Part shown: positions 1-10,904 of the stretch, in pieces | Position numbering within the stretch: position 1 is the stretch's first letter | Layout of the letters: each line of letters opens with the position of its first letter | Assembly: GCA_945910005.1 (NCBI GenBank) | Contig: OX246747.1 | Span: forward strand, 3,892,670-3,956,669 | Reading direction: 5' to 3' | DNA length: 64,000 nucleotides | DNA from: Isoperla grammatica | Taxonomy: Eukaryota > Arthropoda > Insecta > Plecoptera > Perlodidae | The notes under the pieces: model-generated | The model's input: only the letters and a program-made list of their open reading frames with translations | What the model was told of the DNA's origin: nothing | The model's database searches: none | Position numbers and translations under genes: made by a program

Positions 1-125
1 TCGTCGATGGTGTTCGGAGCCTACAGGGTTGGTTTAGTCACTTTAGTTAAAGTCCCCCACTGAAAATCAGTCTTGTTACTGAGATGGGTAGAATCTATAA
101 ATACGAATGTATTTTATTTTATTTA
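1..125 (+). repeat. Interspersed repeat family R1, copy 1
   Basis: This stretch shares GTTCGGAGCCTACAGGGTTGG and the following roughly 80 bases with copies at 6019 (+) and 30200 (-). All three end in an ATTT-rich tail, which suggests a short non-LTR-mobilised element. The class is not recognised and the left end lies at the window edge. Confidence 0.6.
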
Positions 126-159
126 TTTAGAACAGCATTGCTTGATAAAGGGAGAAAGA

Positions 160-919
160 CAGTGGCGTAGCTTTCCCCGGGCAACAGAACCTGGTGGGCC
201 CCTAACATATACTCGTAAACGTAATTTTGTATCGTGTCCGGGATTATGTTCATTCTATTTTGACGCTAGTCGACTAGACATCGCGTTGGCTAATACAACA
301 ATTGGCCATTGTTGTTAATTATTGTCACTGATTGTTGGTTTAGTCTGCTAGCTAGTCGAGTAGATTTATACGGTATAGACTTGTTTTTTACCCTTGAAGA
401 GCAACAATAATGAAAACTGGGATCTGGAACGAAATTGTCAATAGCAAAATTAGTGTTACAAAATTCAACTTAAATGGCATGAATTCACCATTGATTTAGA
501 GCTTCCAATTTCTAACTTACCGGATATCGAACGAATTGATTAGGTGATCGTAATATATACTTTTCTTCTGAGCTATTTTCGATCGAAAGTGTTCTATTGC
601 AATGCATTATTCAAAATTGTGAAAAAAGCGTTCTGAACTTGCAACAGTAACTGGTAGTGTTAGGAAATTACCATCAATGCTACACTTTTATAGAAGCAAG
701 ATTTACAATGTCACTTACAATGTCAATTGAACACGACCGAAATGAGATGATCCGCACCGGCAATTATTAATTTAATAGTTGTTGGTATGAGTTTCGAATT
801 TTATTGAAGCTTATAAACAATGATAGGTTTCCAACTCAAGCCAGTCTAGAAACCGGGCCCCTGTAGAGGCTAGACCACAGGCCCCCGGGCTTCGCCCGGG
901 CTATTCCTATACGCCACTG
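160..919. mobile_element. hAT-like non-autonomous DNA element with 8-bp TSD
   Basis: The ends are CAGTGGCGTAG and its mirrored TACGCCACTG. They are flanked by a perfect 8-bp duplication, gagaaaga, at 152-159 and 920-927. An 8-bp TSD and CAGTGGCG-type ends are characteristic of hAT elements. No transposase frame is visible. It sits inside a local repeat (131-159 plus 920-1010) that recurs diverged at 1626-1735. Confidence 0.75.
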
Positions 920-1975
920 GAGAAAGACTGTCATGAATATTTTGGAAGTTACATCAAGTTACAAACCGCATGGTAACGGGGGAGGCGAGTGTTTCCGAGC
1001 AGTTGCTATTATCATTGAGTTTATTATTGTACACAATTTTTTTTTTTTTTTAATTACTACATTAATAAACTCAATGCTATTATGCTGGTGCATTTGTGTT
1101 GACGTGATAAGAACGAAGGTGCGTAGACGCGCTATCTAATTTATTGCTGTCTGTTGGATAAACATAATATTTATTTAGTATATTATAAGTACAGTAGTAT
1201 TATGAACTTATCATAAGTATTGGTTTGCACAAACACTCTTAAAATTCTGTGAAGTTGAAAAACCACGCAACTTTACAATAGCTTTTGGGTTTATTTGCCC
1301 TTATGATTGTACTGTTACATTGGTATAGGTATTTATTTAATGTAAATCTTGCTACACAAAGGCCTTATTTTACGCTTATATTCTTGAGTTTAATTTTAAT
1401 TTTTGCAAAAGAAACGCAATCTCACCATAAGTAGGCCTACTCATGATTGATTAATATTATTGTCACCCGTATTTGTCTTAGTTCATCTTACTTCGAATAG
1501 TATTATTTATATTTATTTCTCGTAGTGGGCACTTGATGCTGGAGGCTATCTATTATAACTATTCTGTGAACAATATTATTGAGAAATTGAATGTAATGTA
1601 GATGCAAGAAGAACGACTGGCATAATCATTGCTTGATAAAGTGAGGGCTATCTCCGTAAATATTTTTAGTTCCATACAGTTACAAAACGCGGAGTGACGG
1701 CCGACGGAAAAGCGAATGTATTTCCGAGCAGTGGTCGCTGTTGTAAGCGAGACTCATCGACCATCACACCGCTACCGCATGAGATCAACTGGTGAGGTCA
1801 CGTGACGCGCGACAGATCTCGCCCGTAAAAGCTACGGGTAGAGCCGATCAGAGCCGAACTTGAGCGACCGTTTCGCTAGTCTCCGCCCACCAGGCATCTA
1901 CAATATTCGTTTTCTTCGCCGTAACTTCCAACGCGGAGTTGGCCTCGTCTCAGCGAGCCCTCTTAAATATAATTT
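920..1975. other. Intergenic, no gene seen
   Basis: This is AT-rich sequence with only short frames. Bases 1626-1735 repeat the segment interrupted by the hAT-like element (shared cattgcttgataaag and tttccgagcag). No signal-peptide exon or TATA promoter matching that of unit C was found upstream of unit A, so its first exon is either lost or outside the window. Confidence 0.5.
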
Positions 1976-1980
1976 GACTT

Positions 1981-2060
1981 TAGTCCCCCAGACTGTCACC
2001 TTCACCTGCTCTGCTGGCGTAGCCCTGGCCGGGTGTCAGTTGTATTGCAACGCGACATAA
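1981..2060 (+). pseudogene. Half-copy of Ig1 exon upstream of unit A
   Basis: The sequence matches the middle of the Ig1 exon (TVTFTCSAGVALAGCQ) and then runs into LYCNAT and a TAA stop at 2058-2060, 22 bases before the true Ig1 acceptor. The same half-exon with the same terminal residues precedes Ig1 in unit C, where its own acceptor survives. Here its 5' part is replaced by a repeat ending ATTTGACTTTAGTC (also at 5693 and 6677). Confidence 0.75.
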
Positions 2061-2082
2061 TTGTGTTTGTTCTGTGTCTCAG

Positions 2083-2436
2083 GGGTGGAGGCCTACAGCC
2101 TCACCATGACCCCGGACTACGGGCGAGTATCCGAATCCCTCCAGACTGTGATCTTCACCTGCGCTGCTGACGTAGCCCTGGCCGGGTGTCAGTTCACGTG
2201 GCGGGACAGGAATGGCAAGGAAGGTCCACTGCTGGATCAAGGGTCTCTGTCCCAGGCCAACTCGACCCACCTGACCTCTAATCTTACCGGCTACAGCTAC
2301 AGCGGCCGGGGTCTGGGGGCGGGGGACTGCGGGGTCGCCCTGAACGTGACTGGCCCTAAGCTATTGATGGTCGCTTGTCGAGTCCGAGCCGGGAACGGTG
2401 GCTGGAGCTACGCCTGGGCCGTCCTCTATGCTGACA
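2083..2436 (+). CDS. Unit A exon Ig1: Ig-like domain of secreted three-Ig protein
   Basis: This 118-codon cassette lies between a TGTGTCTCAG acceptor and an A|GTGAGT donor, phase 1 at both ends. It encodes an Ig-like fold with four cysteines: a B-strand Cys (FTCAAD), one in GCQFTW, one in GAGDCGVAL, and an F-strand Cys (VACRVRAG). This suggests the canonical disulfide plus a second one. The Asn-Ser-Thr sequon in SQANSTH and one in SNLTG are possible glycosylation sites. It is shorter than the unit B and C copies (120 and 124 codons), partly because it reads LLDQGS where they read LLDLSRGS. The family is unknown. The similarity of the three paralogous copies makes coding origin certain, but expression from unit A is unproven because no first exon is seen. 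Confidence 0.85.
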
Positions 2437-2602
2437 GTGAGTTTCACTGTTTCCGCCCACTTAACGTGAAGGGATAGTCTTGCCATAATTTAACTTCACC
2501 CGCTAGATGCCTCTGAAAATCACTTCTGAGCGGAGGGGTAATGTTACTGCGTGGTGGTGGGAATAGTTCTACTCGAGACGTTGGCAAGTGAAGGTCTCGG
2601 CT

Positions 2603-3871
2603 CAGTGGCGTGCCGTGACTTTTCTAATGGGGGAAGCAACTACTTTTTTAAGTAATCCCTTGGCAATGGCACTTGTGAGACCCCCCCACCTAATACATGC
2701 ATGGGGGGTCTGGGGGTTGGCCCCCCAGTCAATGCGGGTCCGGGGCGCATAGCCCCGGATTTTTTTGGATTATCGTGATTGCCGTAAGAGCCTTTTAACG
2801 AGTTTTAGGCAATTTACCATAAGAAATTTAAGAACAAAAATCTGATCCATTATAAAATATCAGTGCTAAAATGCCGAGTGCATTTTTTGGTTTTTGAATT
2901 GAGATTTGGCAGAGCTGGTGTTGGTCGGCCACTCTCAATAATTGCACATTTTTCTTGAAAAGATCGAGTGCTAAATGGGCGCGCAAATAATTCATCGATT
3001 ACATAACATTCAATCATGTTCATGGTTATTGAAAGTTGATACAGTGCTAAAATGCCGAGTGCATTTTTTGGTTTTTGAATTGAGATTTGGCAGAGCTGGT
3101 GTTGGTCGGCCACTTTCAATAATTGCACATTTTTCTTGTAAAGATCGAGAGCTAAATGGGCGCGCAAATAATTAATCGATTACATAACATTCAATCATGT
3201 TCATGGTTATTGAAAGTTGATAGTACAAATTCAGAAAGGAGTGCACATTCGCGCTAGACCTAGATCCTCCACATTCGCGCTAGACCTAGATCCTTGGCCC
3301 ACAGCAAGCGATCCGATCGAGCTCGCAGACTCGGAAGCAATCCTTCATATTGCTTATTCGCGCGTAGATGAACAACACACCAAACATTTGTCACACACTA
3401 CAATTATACTCAAATAATCAACTAATCAATGTAGAATCGCATTCCTTCTCACACTGAATGAATTTAGAAAATAACCGAAACGGTTTTACGGTTATAAAGA
3501 GGTAAAAACACGAACAACTTTCAAACCCACGTGTGTCTCGCAACAGTCTGGCTTACGGGTGCCGGGTGGACGCAATCCGAGGCATTGCTTCCACTCGGCT
3601 TTTCTTCGTCAACCCTCGGCCACCCTCGTCGCTTGGCCCACAGCGAAGGCCTGGCGCTCGAATTCAAACGCGTAGAATATGGTACAAGGATTTTTCATTG
3701 CGCTGTCAGTTATTTCGCATAATTCGGGTAGTTAAGTTTGGTTCATTAATTATATTTTAGTGTTACTGGTAAGCGATATTGTTAACCAGCATTGAGGGTA
3801 TACATAGGTAATTTAATTAACAATAAAATGGAAGCAATGCTTCCATTGCTTCCATGGACGGCACGCCACTG
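2603..3871. mobile_element. hAT-like element with internal tandem duplication
   Basis: The ends CAGTGGCGTGCCGTG and CGGCACGCCACTG are inverted. They are flanked by a perfect 8-bp duplication, tctcggct, at 2595-2602 and 3872-3879. The interior has two tandem copies of a roughly 180-bp block (about 2863-3042 and 3043-3222, starting cagtgctaaaatgccgag). No transposase frame is visible. It lies in the unit A Ig1-Ig2 intron. Confidence 0.8.
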
Positions 3872-4640
3872 TCTCGGCTGCTGTTCCGTTCCATTCAGAC
3901 GCGTAGTCGTTTGGGCCAAGTCAAGGCCGTCTAGATATATCGCTTCGCTCTCTAGGCTTGAAACTGCTTGGCGTGACGTCACGAGAATAGGCGGACTGGC
4001 GAGCGGCCGTAGCTTGGCGCGCATAGGAATAATACGGCGCGCAACACAGTATTTGCCTTATAAAACAAAGTTACTCACTATTTTGCCCCCTCATGTGCAT
4101 GTCCCAAAAAAATGATAAAGTGAAGGTGCGGATGGTACTGAATTTGATCCGCGTTTACATCATTTGACTGCGTAATTGGCACCTAAATATAACTATTGAC
4201 GTTTCTAATTTTGAGCCCATAGGCTTATGGCACTTCTATTTTACATACGATTTATTCGAAAACAGCGATGTATGGCACGAACCCATTTTTGTCTTAGTTC
4301 TTCGTCTCTAGGAAATTTGAAAGTTGTAATACTTGTTTGTCCTGTTGATGTACTGTAGTTCGATTTACAGCCCGGCACGCAACATTTGCGAGCCATTTTG
4401 TCCACCGAACCTCAGAGTATATGTTATGAGAATAAAATATATTTATAAAACGTCATTTTAAAACAAAATATTAACGGGATTGTCACTGCGAACACACAAT
4501 ATCACGAATAATCACTGAACATGATTATAAATAACACTTCACATACTTCACGACGTTTCAAATGTTTCTTTTCCACACAAACACACACTGCACACACCCG
4601 CACAAAACTCGGCTCGAATGTAAGATGTTGTTTCGACTAG

Positions 4641-5192
4641 GGACGTGTCCGAATTAAAAGTCTAAGGTCTAAGTCTAAGTCTAGGTCTAAGTCTAGGTTT
4701 AAATTATTTAGCATGTTCTAAATCTAATTCTTAGTAGATTTCGGACAGTACTAAACCTATGGCAGAGCCACCTATTGCGAGAAATTTGACCTAGAGTTGA
4801 AGCATTGGTTCACAGCCTTCTCGACGGGTCAATCCGCGAATTGTACCGACGCCTTTGGAGGTTAGGAAATGTAAAAGATGGTAAAAGTATTCATTTTCCA
4901 GTATTGATGCAGGTTTTAGGCTTTAGAGTAGGCCTATCACTGTTTACATTATAAAATAATACTAGAGGTATAACATTTCACTTTTCCGTCTTCCTTCTCG
5001 CAGCTGTTTTTTTTCGTCCGCCATTTTAAGACTTATAACGAGCGTGCACTTTCGATTGCTAGGTCTAAACTTCGATTTAGACCTAGACTTAACGATTTCG
5101 GACAGTACTTCATACGTCACCGATGATTGATGACGTCAAATTTAGACTTAGACCTAGAGTTAGCAATGATAAAGAGGAATTCGGACACGTCC
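4641..5192. mobile_element. MITE-like TIR element
   Basis: The inverted ends GGACGTGTCCGAATT / AATTCGGACACGTCC continue inward as inverted runs of AAGTCTAGGTCT-type words (4651-4700 and 5124-5160). The flanking trinucleotide is TAG at both ends (4638-4640, 5193-5195). It has no coding capacity. It contains a small repeat at 4811-4851 that recurs at 34862. Confidence 0.65.
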
Positions 5193-5639
5193 TAGGTAAA
5201 GACGTGAACTAATTGAAACTGTACTATATCCCTACCTTAGTAACCCATATTGTAGCTCAGACGGAAACCGCTATTTCTTTGAAACGAAAATAAGTCGTCA
5301 ATGGACCATTCAAATACAATGCAGATGTCAATGGACTTTGAAAGGAATTTTAATCCCATTTCTTGCTACACAGGAAGTGCAAACATATTTCAGACGGTGC
5401 AGAATATTATACTGTCTATTACTTAAATGCATCATGCATCAGATGGTCGGGAATGTCGAGAAAACAAATAAAATTGGGAGATGTTGTGTAGCGCGCAATG
5501 CTTTTCATGGCGCGTAGAGCCGAGCCATCCGCCTACTTGCGTGACGTCACAGCGGTGATCGAGAGCCAGTTGCAGGCCTGTACATCACGAAGGCCCCGGC
5601 CAAGTCGACCCAAGAAATGAATAATGAGCCCCCGCGGAG

Positions 5640-5850
5640 GTGCCTATTGTCACAGTCTCGAACTGCTGCGCGTCCTTATCCCGACTACTCGCTGGCTAAA
5701 GTCAAATTATATTTAAGAAGCGTAGGGATTGAATGGAGACCGTCTTCGGTTGTGGGTATTGTGAGCGCGTCAAGCGTGTCATCGAGTAATAGGCTTCGGC
5801 TCGGTTCAAACCGTCTTACAGTGCGACTAACAAACACTGGCTGGCCGACA
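5640..5850 (-). repeat. Arm of an inverted repeat pair (partner 6598-6715)
   Basis: About 110 bases, including gaccgtcttcggttgtggg and gcgcgtcaagcgtgtcatc, recur inverted at 6598-6715. The shared end TTAAATATAATTTGACTTTAG is also found at 1963-1984, fused to the Ig1 half-exon. This is probably an unclassified mobile family. The open frames here follow the repeat and are not supported as genes. Confidence 0.6.
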
Positions 5851-6018
5851 GTGGAACAGGTGAACGCAGAATGTCTTATGCTAATTATATTATGACAAAC
5901 ATTTTGTCGGGTGTAGTTAGTGCATGGAAGGAACCATTGGTACCTGTTACTTTGCATTTGGTCGTAAAAAATAACAGTGTTGTAGAAATGTAATCGACGA
6001 CATTTTCTAAGAATATTT

Positions 6019-6150
6019 CGACGTTCGGAGCCTACAGGGTTGGTTTAGTCACTTTAAATTAAAGTCCTCCACTGAAAATCAGTTAAGTTACTGAGTGGGT
6101 AGACTCTATAAATACGAACTTATTTATTTATTGATTTATTTATTTATCAA
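6019..6150 (+). repeat. Interspersed repeat family R1, copy 2
   Basis: It matches the window start (CGGAGCCTACAGGGTTGG, TACTGAGTGGGTAGACTCT) and ends in a TTTATTTATT tail. A 17-base C run follows at about 6286. Confidence 0.65.
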
Positions 6151-6597
6151 TCATAATAATCCAACTATTTATATTTTAGTACGCGAGTCATCTGTGTCTG
6201 TTTCATGGACATCAAGTTTTATTTTAGTGCGTATCATTTTGATTTTAAAGCTGTTTGTACACCTGCCGAAAGTGATAAGAAATTCCCCCCCCCCCCCCCC
6301 CCATTACCTAAAACTAAAAATCTGATCTGGTAGCCCGAATGTTTAGCTTCTGATTATTGGTTACGATTTGTTTTTCCCGTCCATTTTGGCTCATGCAGAT
6401 GCTGTTGGAGTGCAGGTTATACATATACCGACAATGTACATAGCCGCTTTTATTACCTTCGAAACATTATGTCAAACTCACTTTAAAAATAATGATACAT
6501 CAATTTAGTGTTTCCGCATGTTCACTAGCATAGAAGATTCCATGGGCTCGGATCAATGTTTGTTAGTTGCCTTACAGGACGAGTTGTGCCAGCTCGG

Positions 6598-6715
6598 ACC
6601 CATTACCAGATGACACGCTTGACGCGCTCACAATACCCACAACCGAAGACGGTCTCATTCCATCCCTACGCTTCTTAAATATAATTTGACTTTAGTCACG
6701 GCCGGGCGCAGAACA
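6598..6715 (+). repeat. Arm of inverted repeat pair (partner 5640-5850)
   Basis: This is the inverted counterpart of the segment at 5640-5850, ending TTAAATATAATTTGACTTTAG. Confidence 0.6.
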
Positions 6716-7009
6716 ATTCAAACCCTTTTGTCTTGTGAGGTATCATTTACACACCCGTTTTTCGCGAATCATATTAATTTCGTTGCCGCATATTGTTCGT
6801 GGCCAAGTGTTGATCATAAGACTTTTTGAGTTTTTGCTCTATGATAAAAACAATGGATTTAAATTTAATACAATCCAATTCCAATACTCAATACTGCATG
6901 TCACCATGGCTAATTATGATAATGATGATGATGATGATGAAAAACCACCACATGACATCCATGATATCCAAATACACTAATACTACAATGGCACTAAAAA
7001 AATCATTAT

Positions 7010-7022
7010 AGTAGTAATAATA

Positions 7023-7115
<93 letters not shown>

Positions 7116-7142
7116 AATAAAAATAATAATAATAATAATAAC

Positions 7143-7208
<66 letters not shown>

Positions 7209-7212
7209 TAAA
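7010..7212. repeat. (AAT)n microsatellite
   Basis: About 200 bases of TAA/AAT trinucleotide repeats with a few substitutions (tactaataaaaat near 7112, aacaat near 7140). It lies in the unit A Ig1-Ig2 intron. Confidence 0.97.
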
Positions 7213-7234
7213 ATTATAATTATAATTATGTGAC

Positions 7235-7795
7235 TATATGCATGCAGTGACTATAAGGTGTTTGTCATACCATTCAGGATATTTTGCTATCCGCGTGCAG
7301 TGACTTTATAAGGTGTTTGTCATACCATTCTGGGTATTTTGCTATTCGCTTGCAGAGACTTTATAAAGTGTTTGTCATACCATTCAGGGTATTTTGCTAT
7401 TCGCTTGCAGTGACTTTATAAGGTGTTTGTCATACCATTCTGGGTATTTTGCTATTCGCTTGCAGTGACTTTATAAGGAGTTTGTCATACCATTCAGGGT
7501 ATTTTGCTATTCGCTTGCAGTGACTTTATAAGGTGTTTGTCATACCATTCAGGGTATTTTGCTATTCGCTTGCAGTGAATATAAGGTGTTTGTCATACCA
7601 TTCAGGGTATTTTGCTATTCGCTTGCAGTGACTATAAGGTGTTTGTCATACCATTCAGGGTATTTTGCTATTCGCTTGCAGTGACTTTATAAGGTGTTTG
7701 TCATACCATTCAGGGTATTTTGCTATTCGCTTGCAGTGACTATAAGGTGTTTGTCATACAATTCAGGGTATTTTGCTATTTTGCTATACACATGT
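7235..7795. repeat. About 55-bp minisatellite, roughly 10 copies
   Basis: The monomer contains gtgactttataaggtgttt, gtcataccattcagggta and ttttgctattcgcttgca. Spacing is about 53-55 bp, the shorter copies lacking the tt of actttataagg. It follows the AAT tract directly. No equivalent array was found in the unit B or C introns. Confidence 0.95.
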
Positions 7796-7941
7796 TATTA
7801 AGGTGTTGATGTACGTGTGTCCACAATTTCATGTTTATATGTTCACATTTGTGAATTTTTTAATTTTCTATTATATAATGTCCCCTGAAAAGCTAATGGT
7901 AATAAAATTACTCGTATGTACGTATGAACTAGTTGTTAGTA

Positions 7942-8104
7942 GATAGATATTTGGGCTTAACGTCTTTTATTTCTGCAACTTGGCTAATCAAGACGATGAG
8001 TGGGTGATAATGAAGATGAAATTGGGGGCTCTTTGGAGGAAAGGGGCAAGTAGGAGGGCGCGTGAGGAAAGGAGAAAGGGGATTGGGGTGTGGACTGCAC
8101 TTGT
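7942..8104 (-). mobile_element. SINE S1, 3' part, reverse orientation
   Basis: Read on the minus strand, this is the tail half of SINE S1 (gagacgttaagcccc-type end, Ile/His-rich AT block, cctcctacttgcccc). It stops at ttcgtcgtta, where the normal unit intron sequence resumes, about 145 bp upstream of the unit A Ig2 acceptor. Confidence 0.8.
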
Positions 8105-8247
8105 GTTCGTCGTTACCCACAAAGTAAACTTTCAAAAATAATAATATAAAAATTAAAATACCAAAAGTACAATAAAATAGACTTAAAATCAGCAAGTAAT
8201 TTATTATAACTGAGTTGGTATAGACTTTAACGCAAACATCACTATAG

Positions 8248-8598
8248 GAGGGTTGTATATCTGCTCCCTGGTCACAGACTATGGCACCATCTCTCACACC
8301 CGGACACCGAGGGAGGCCGTCGTTCTCCAGGGCGGGGAGGTGAGGTTCGCGTTGAAGGCGCAGGGACCGTTGACCTACTGCAGCTTTCACCCGTCAGGCA
8401 AGAGTGTTATCTTCAACAGTGGATCCGAGTCTACCGACAGCGCCGGCCGGTATCGCTACCTGGGGGCTGGACTGCAGAGCGGCGAGTGCGGTCTGGTGCT
8501 GAGCAACGTTCGTGAGGAGGAGAACGGGCCGGCCATCAGTTACATCAGAGCGTCCGGGAAAAAGGATGAACACAGATTCATGACTCTCATTGTAGCAA
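8248..8598 (+). CDS. Unit A exon Ig2: Ig-like domain with variable patches
   Basis: A 117-codon phase 1-1 cassette between CACTATAG and A|GTAGGT. The acceptor has no clear polypyrimidine tract in any unit. It is related to Ig1 through the shared G-x-GL-x-(A/S)G-(D/E)-CG-(L/V) block (LGAGLQSGECGLVLSN). It keeps the C-strand Cys (TYCSF) and GEC Cys, but has no B-strand Cys (VRFALKA) and no F-strand Cys (ISYIRAS), so the canonical Ig disulfide is absent. The 48-base patch at 8373-8420 and the 3' patch before RFMTLIVAS differ strongly from units B and C while the flanks are almost identical. Confidence 0.85.
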
Positions 8599-8874
8599 GT
8601 AGGTTTACCAACAAAACTGCCACTTTGTCACGGTCCAGTCAATGAATGGTCAAGACTCACGGCAGCTACAACAATATGGTTTAGAAAACTACTTTCCCTT
8701 ATTGTGATGGTTCAATTAATAACACTTTAAATTTAAAATTCAATAATACAAACTTTAATATAAATACAGTTTAGTGATATTTTGAATATAATTCACCTTA
8801 ATAACAACTCTGATGACAGAACCTATCCATCTTCAATGCACGTGTGCGTTATGTTATAGAGTCCTTGGTTGTAA

Positions 8875-9190
8875 TGGGGCCCAACACACATTGTGACTAG
8901 TTGTAGCTAGACCCCCACTGTGAGGAGTTTATAAAACTAATCATAAGTCGTAATTGATTGAAACCATTTTCGACCGTCTATCTGCTAGACTGACTGAGAT
9001 ATGGGCCATTTTGTTGAATTGGATTCTAACACACATTGTGACTAGTTGTAGCTAGACCATCACTGTTATTTGTTTTTAAAATGGCAATCATACGTCATGA
9101 TCGATTGAAACCATTTCCGACCTTCTTCCTGAATAACTGACTGAGATAAGGGTCCTTTTGTTGTATTAAGGCCCACATTGTGACTAAGCA
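8875..9190. repeat. Intronic about 145-bp repeat array, unit A (2-3 copies)
   Basis: Copies begin cacattgtgactagttgtag at 8888, 9033 and 9175 (the last partial). It is the short form of the array that reaches about 10 copies at 54335-55815. It runs straight into the 102-bp array. Confidence 0.9.
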
Positions 9191-9458
9191 GCCAACTGTG
9201 AGCTGCACGAGGCTAGATGATTGTATGTCTCAGTGTTGCTATGTCATGCTTCAGGTCCCCCCAGCGCACCAACCCTGAGTGTTGTCTACACGGTCACCTG
9301 TTAGCTGCACGAGGCTAGATGATTGTATGTATCAGTGTTGCTATGTCATGCTTCAGGTCCCCCCAGCGCACCAACCCTGAGTGTTGTATACACGGTCACC
9401 TGTGAGCTGCACGAGGCTAGATGATTGTATGTCTCAGTGTTGCTATGTCATGCTTCAG
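9190..9458 (+). repeat. 102-bp array duplicating the Ig3 splice acceptor, unit A (2 extra copies)
   Basis: Extra acceptors tcatgcttcag end at 9254 and 9356, and the true one ends at 9458, spaced 102 bp. Each extra copy carries the first 20 or so codons of Ig3 (SPPSAPTLSVVY) followed by an abbreviated TCELHEAR and TGA. Both extra AGs are intact. Confidence 0.93.
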
Positions 9459-9773
9459 GTCCCCCCAGCGCACCAACGCTGAGCGTTGTGTACACGGAGG
9501 CCAGTGTCACGGCCACCTGTGAGGTGAAGGGGGCTCGTCCTGTCGCCAACATATCCTGGATCCTGGGAGATGACGTCATCCGCAATGATACACTGGTGGA
9601 CACTTTAGGCAACCCTCAGGTCGCGTGGAAGTGGCCCTGGATGAAGGGATCTGTTGTGCAGAGACTCACACTCACCCTTCAGACTAAGGACAACGGCAAG
9701 GTCCTAAAGTGTGTTGTATCTCATGTGACCTTGGCCCGGCCGTTGGAGGCGAAGGAGACGATCTTATTCACCG
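9459..9773 (+). CDS. Unit A exon Ig3: I/C2-type Ig domain
   Basis: A 105-codon phase 1-1 cassette between TGCTTCAG and G|GTAAGT. It shows typical I/C2-set landmarks: SVTATCEVKG (B-strand Cys), NISWIL (C-strand Trp inside an Asn-Ile-Ser sequon), and DNGKVLKCVVSH (F-strand Cys). A second sequon, NDT, occurs after VIR. The last base is G, so joining to a tail exon that begins AA gives GAA (Glu), the presumed ancestral junction. It is more conserved among units than Ig2. Confidence 0.87.
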
Positions 9774-10350
9774 GTAAGTTATGTTTGTATACATGTTGTG
9801 TAGAACTGATATATTCTCAGTTTGATGCTGTTTCCCACCATCGCTATGTGACCACCGCTTACCCCAGTTTCAACCCAAAAATCACATCATTTTCACACAC
9901 TTTTCATATTATATTATTCATAATCTGTCATGTTTGTTATGATTAGGTCTTGGGTACGTAACAACGTGGTAGAGCTTCATACTATGTCGAACTAAAGATA
10001 TCTGCTCACTTCACACCTTCCTCCCAATGAGCGTCATCGAAGATGTATAATTCGGACATAATGAAACCAATTATGACACTGAAGTAGTAATTTTGTTATT
10101 TCTGTTGATTGATTAATGCTAAGACGAGTTTGTCGCACAGATAATTTTCTGAAAAGGGTTCCCAGGTTTCCTGGCTAATCTAAGCTCGATGCCAACATTT
10201 CGAGTCTATCGATCGACCTTGATGTCTGATCTCCAAATTTACTGTAGAGTGTATTAATAAACGATAACAGTGCAGTCATTGTTGTTATTAATGTGATTGC
10301 TTTACATTGTGTAGAAAAGATGTGTATATCTTCCGAACCTAGTCTAAAAT
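9774..10350. other. Unit A Ig3-tail intron, conserved non-repeat part
   Basis: It aligns by eye with the corresponding introns of units B (20192-20757) and C (57225-57795), sharing words such as gcttcacaccttcctccc-type and cccaggtttcctggctaat. No separate gene is seen. Intron conservation shows that duplication included non-coding sequence. Confidence 0.6.
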
Positions 10351-10459
10351 ATTACATGAAAAAATATTTTTTTTTTTAAACAACGCTTGTATTTAAATGC
10401 CCTAAAAAGTAAAAATAAATTTTCGCCCTACAAATTTTTGCCTCACTCGGAAAATAATA

Positions 10460-10838
10460 CCTGCCCAGAACCTGCCACCTTATCGTGGTGGGCAGGTTTG
10501 CGTGCTTTGTTGATCCCGAGAGCTATGCCGGCGGAAGCGTATGCTTCTGGTAGGGCCACCCAAGCCGGACTGGTCGAGGAGGAGAAGTCAGACGAAGTGC
10601 AGTCCACACCCCAATCTCCTTTCCCCCCGACTGTCCCATCGAATATTTCTCCTCCCACTTGGCCCTGCCCTCCCTTGCTGGACTCCCGTATGACGACCCA
10701 CGCGACGTACAATGGATCTGATTCGGATGTGGCTTTATTCTTCATTATCATCTTCCTCATCTTCATTATCACCCGCTCGTCGTCTCGATTAGCCATCGTT
10801 GCATAAATATGAGACGTTAAGCCCCATTAATCAATCAT
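10460..10838 (+). mobile_element. SINE S1, near full length, 12-bp TSD
   Basis: It begins CCTGCCCAG and runs through ccttatcgtggtgggcagg and ctatgccggcggaagcg to the end gagacgttaagccccattaa with an AATC tail. It is flanked by cggaaaataata at 10448-10459 and 10839-10850. The whole family lacks a real ORF, although the + strand happens to be open. The family could be a SINE or an internally deleted LINE. Confidence 0.88.
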
Positions 10839-10904
10839 CGGAAAATAATAAGCTTTGGGCGCTTTCGGTATTGACATATATTATTTATTTATTTGGTTAT
10901 TTTA

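Noticed and set aside
5617..5957. Overlapping frames of about 90 codons on both strands
   Set aside because: They lie in an inverted-repeat arm with a second copy at 6598. Consistent with a mobile element, not a gene.
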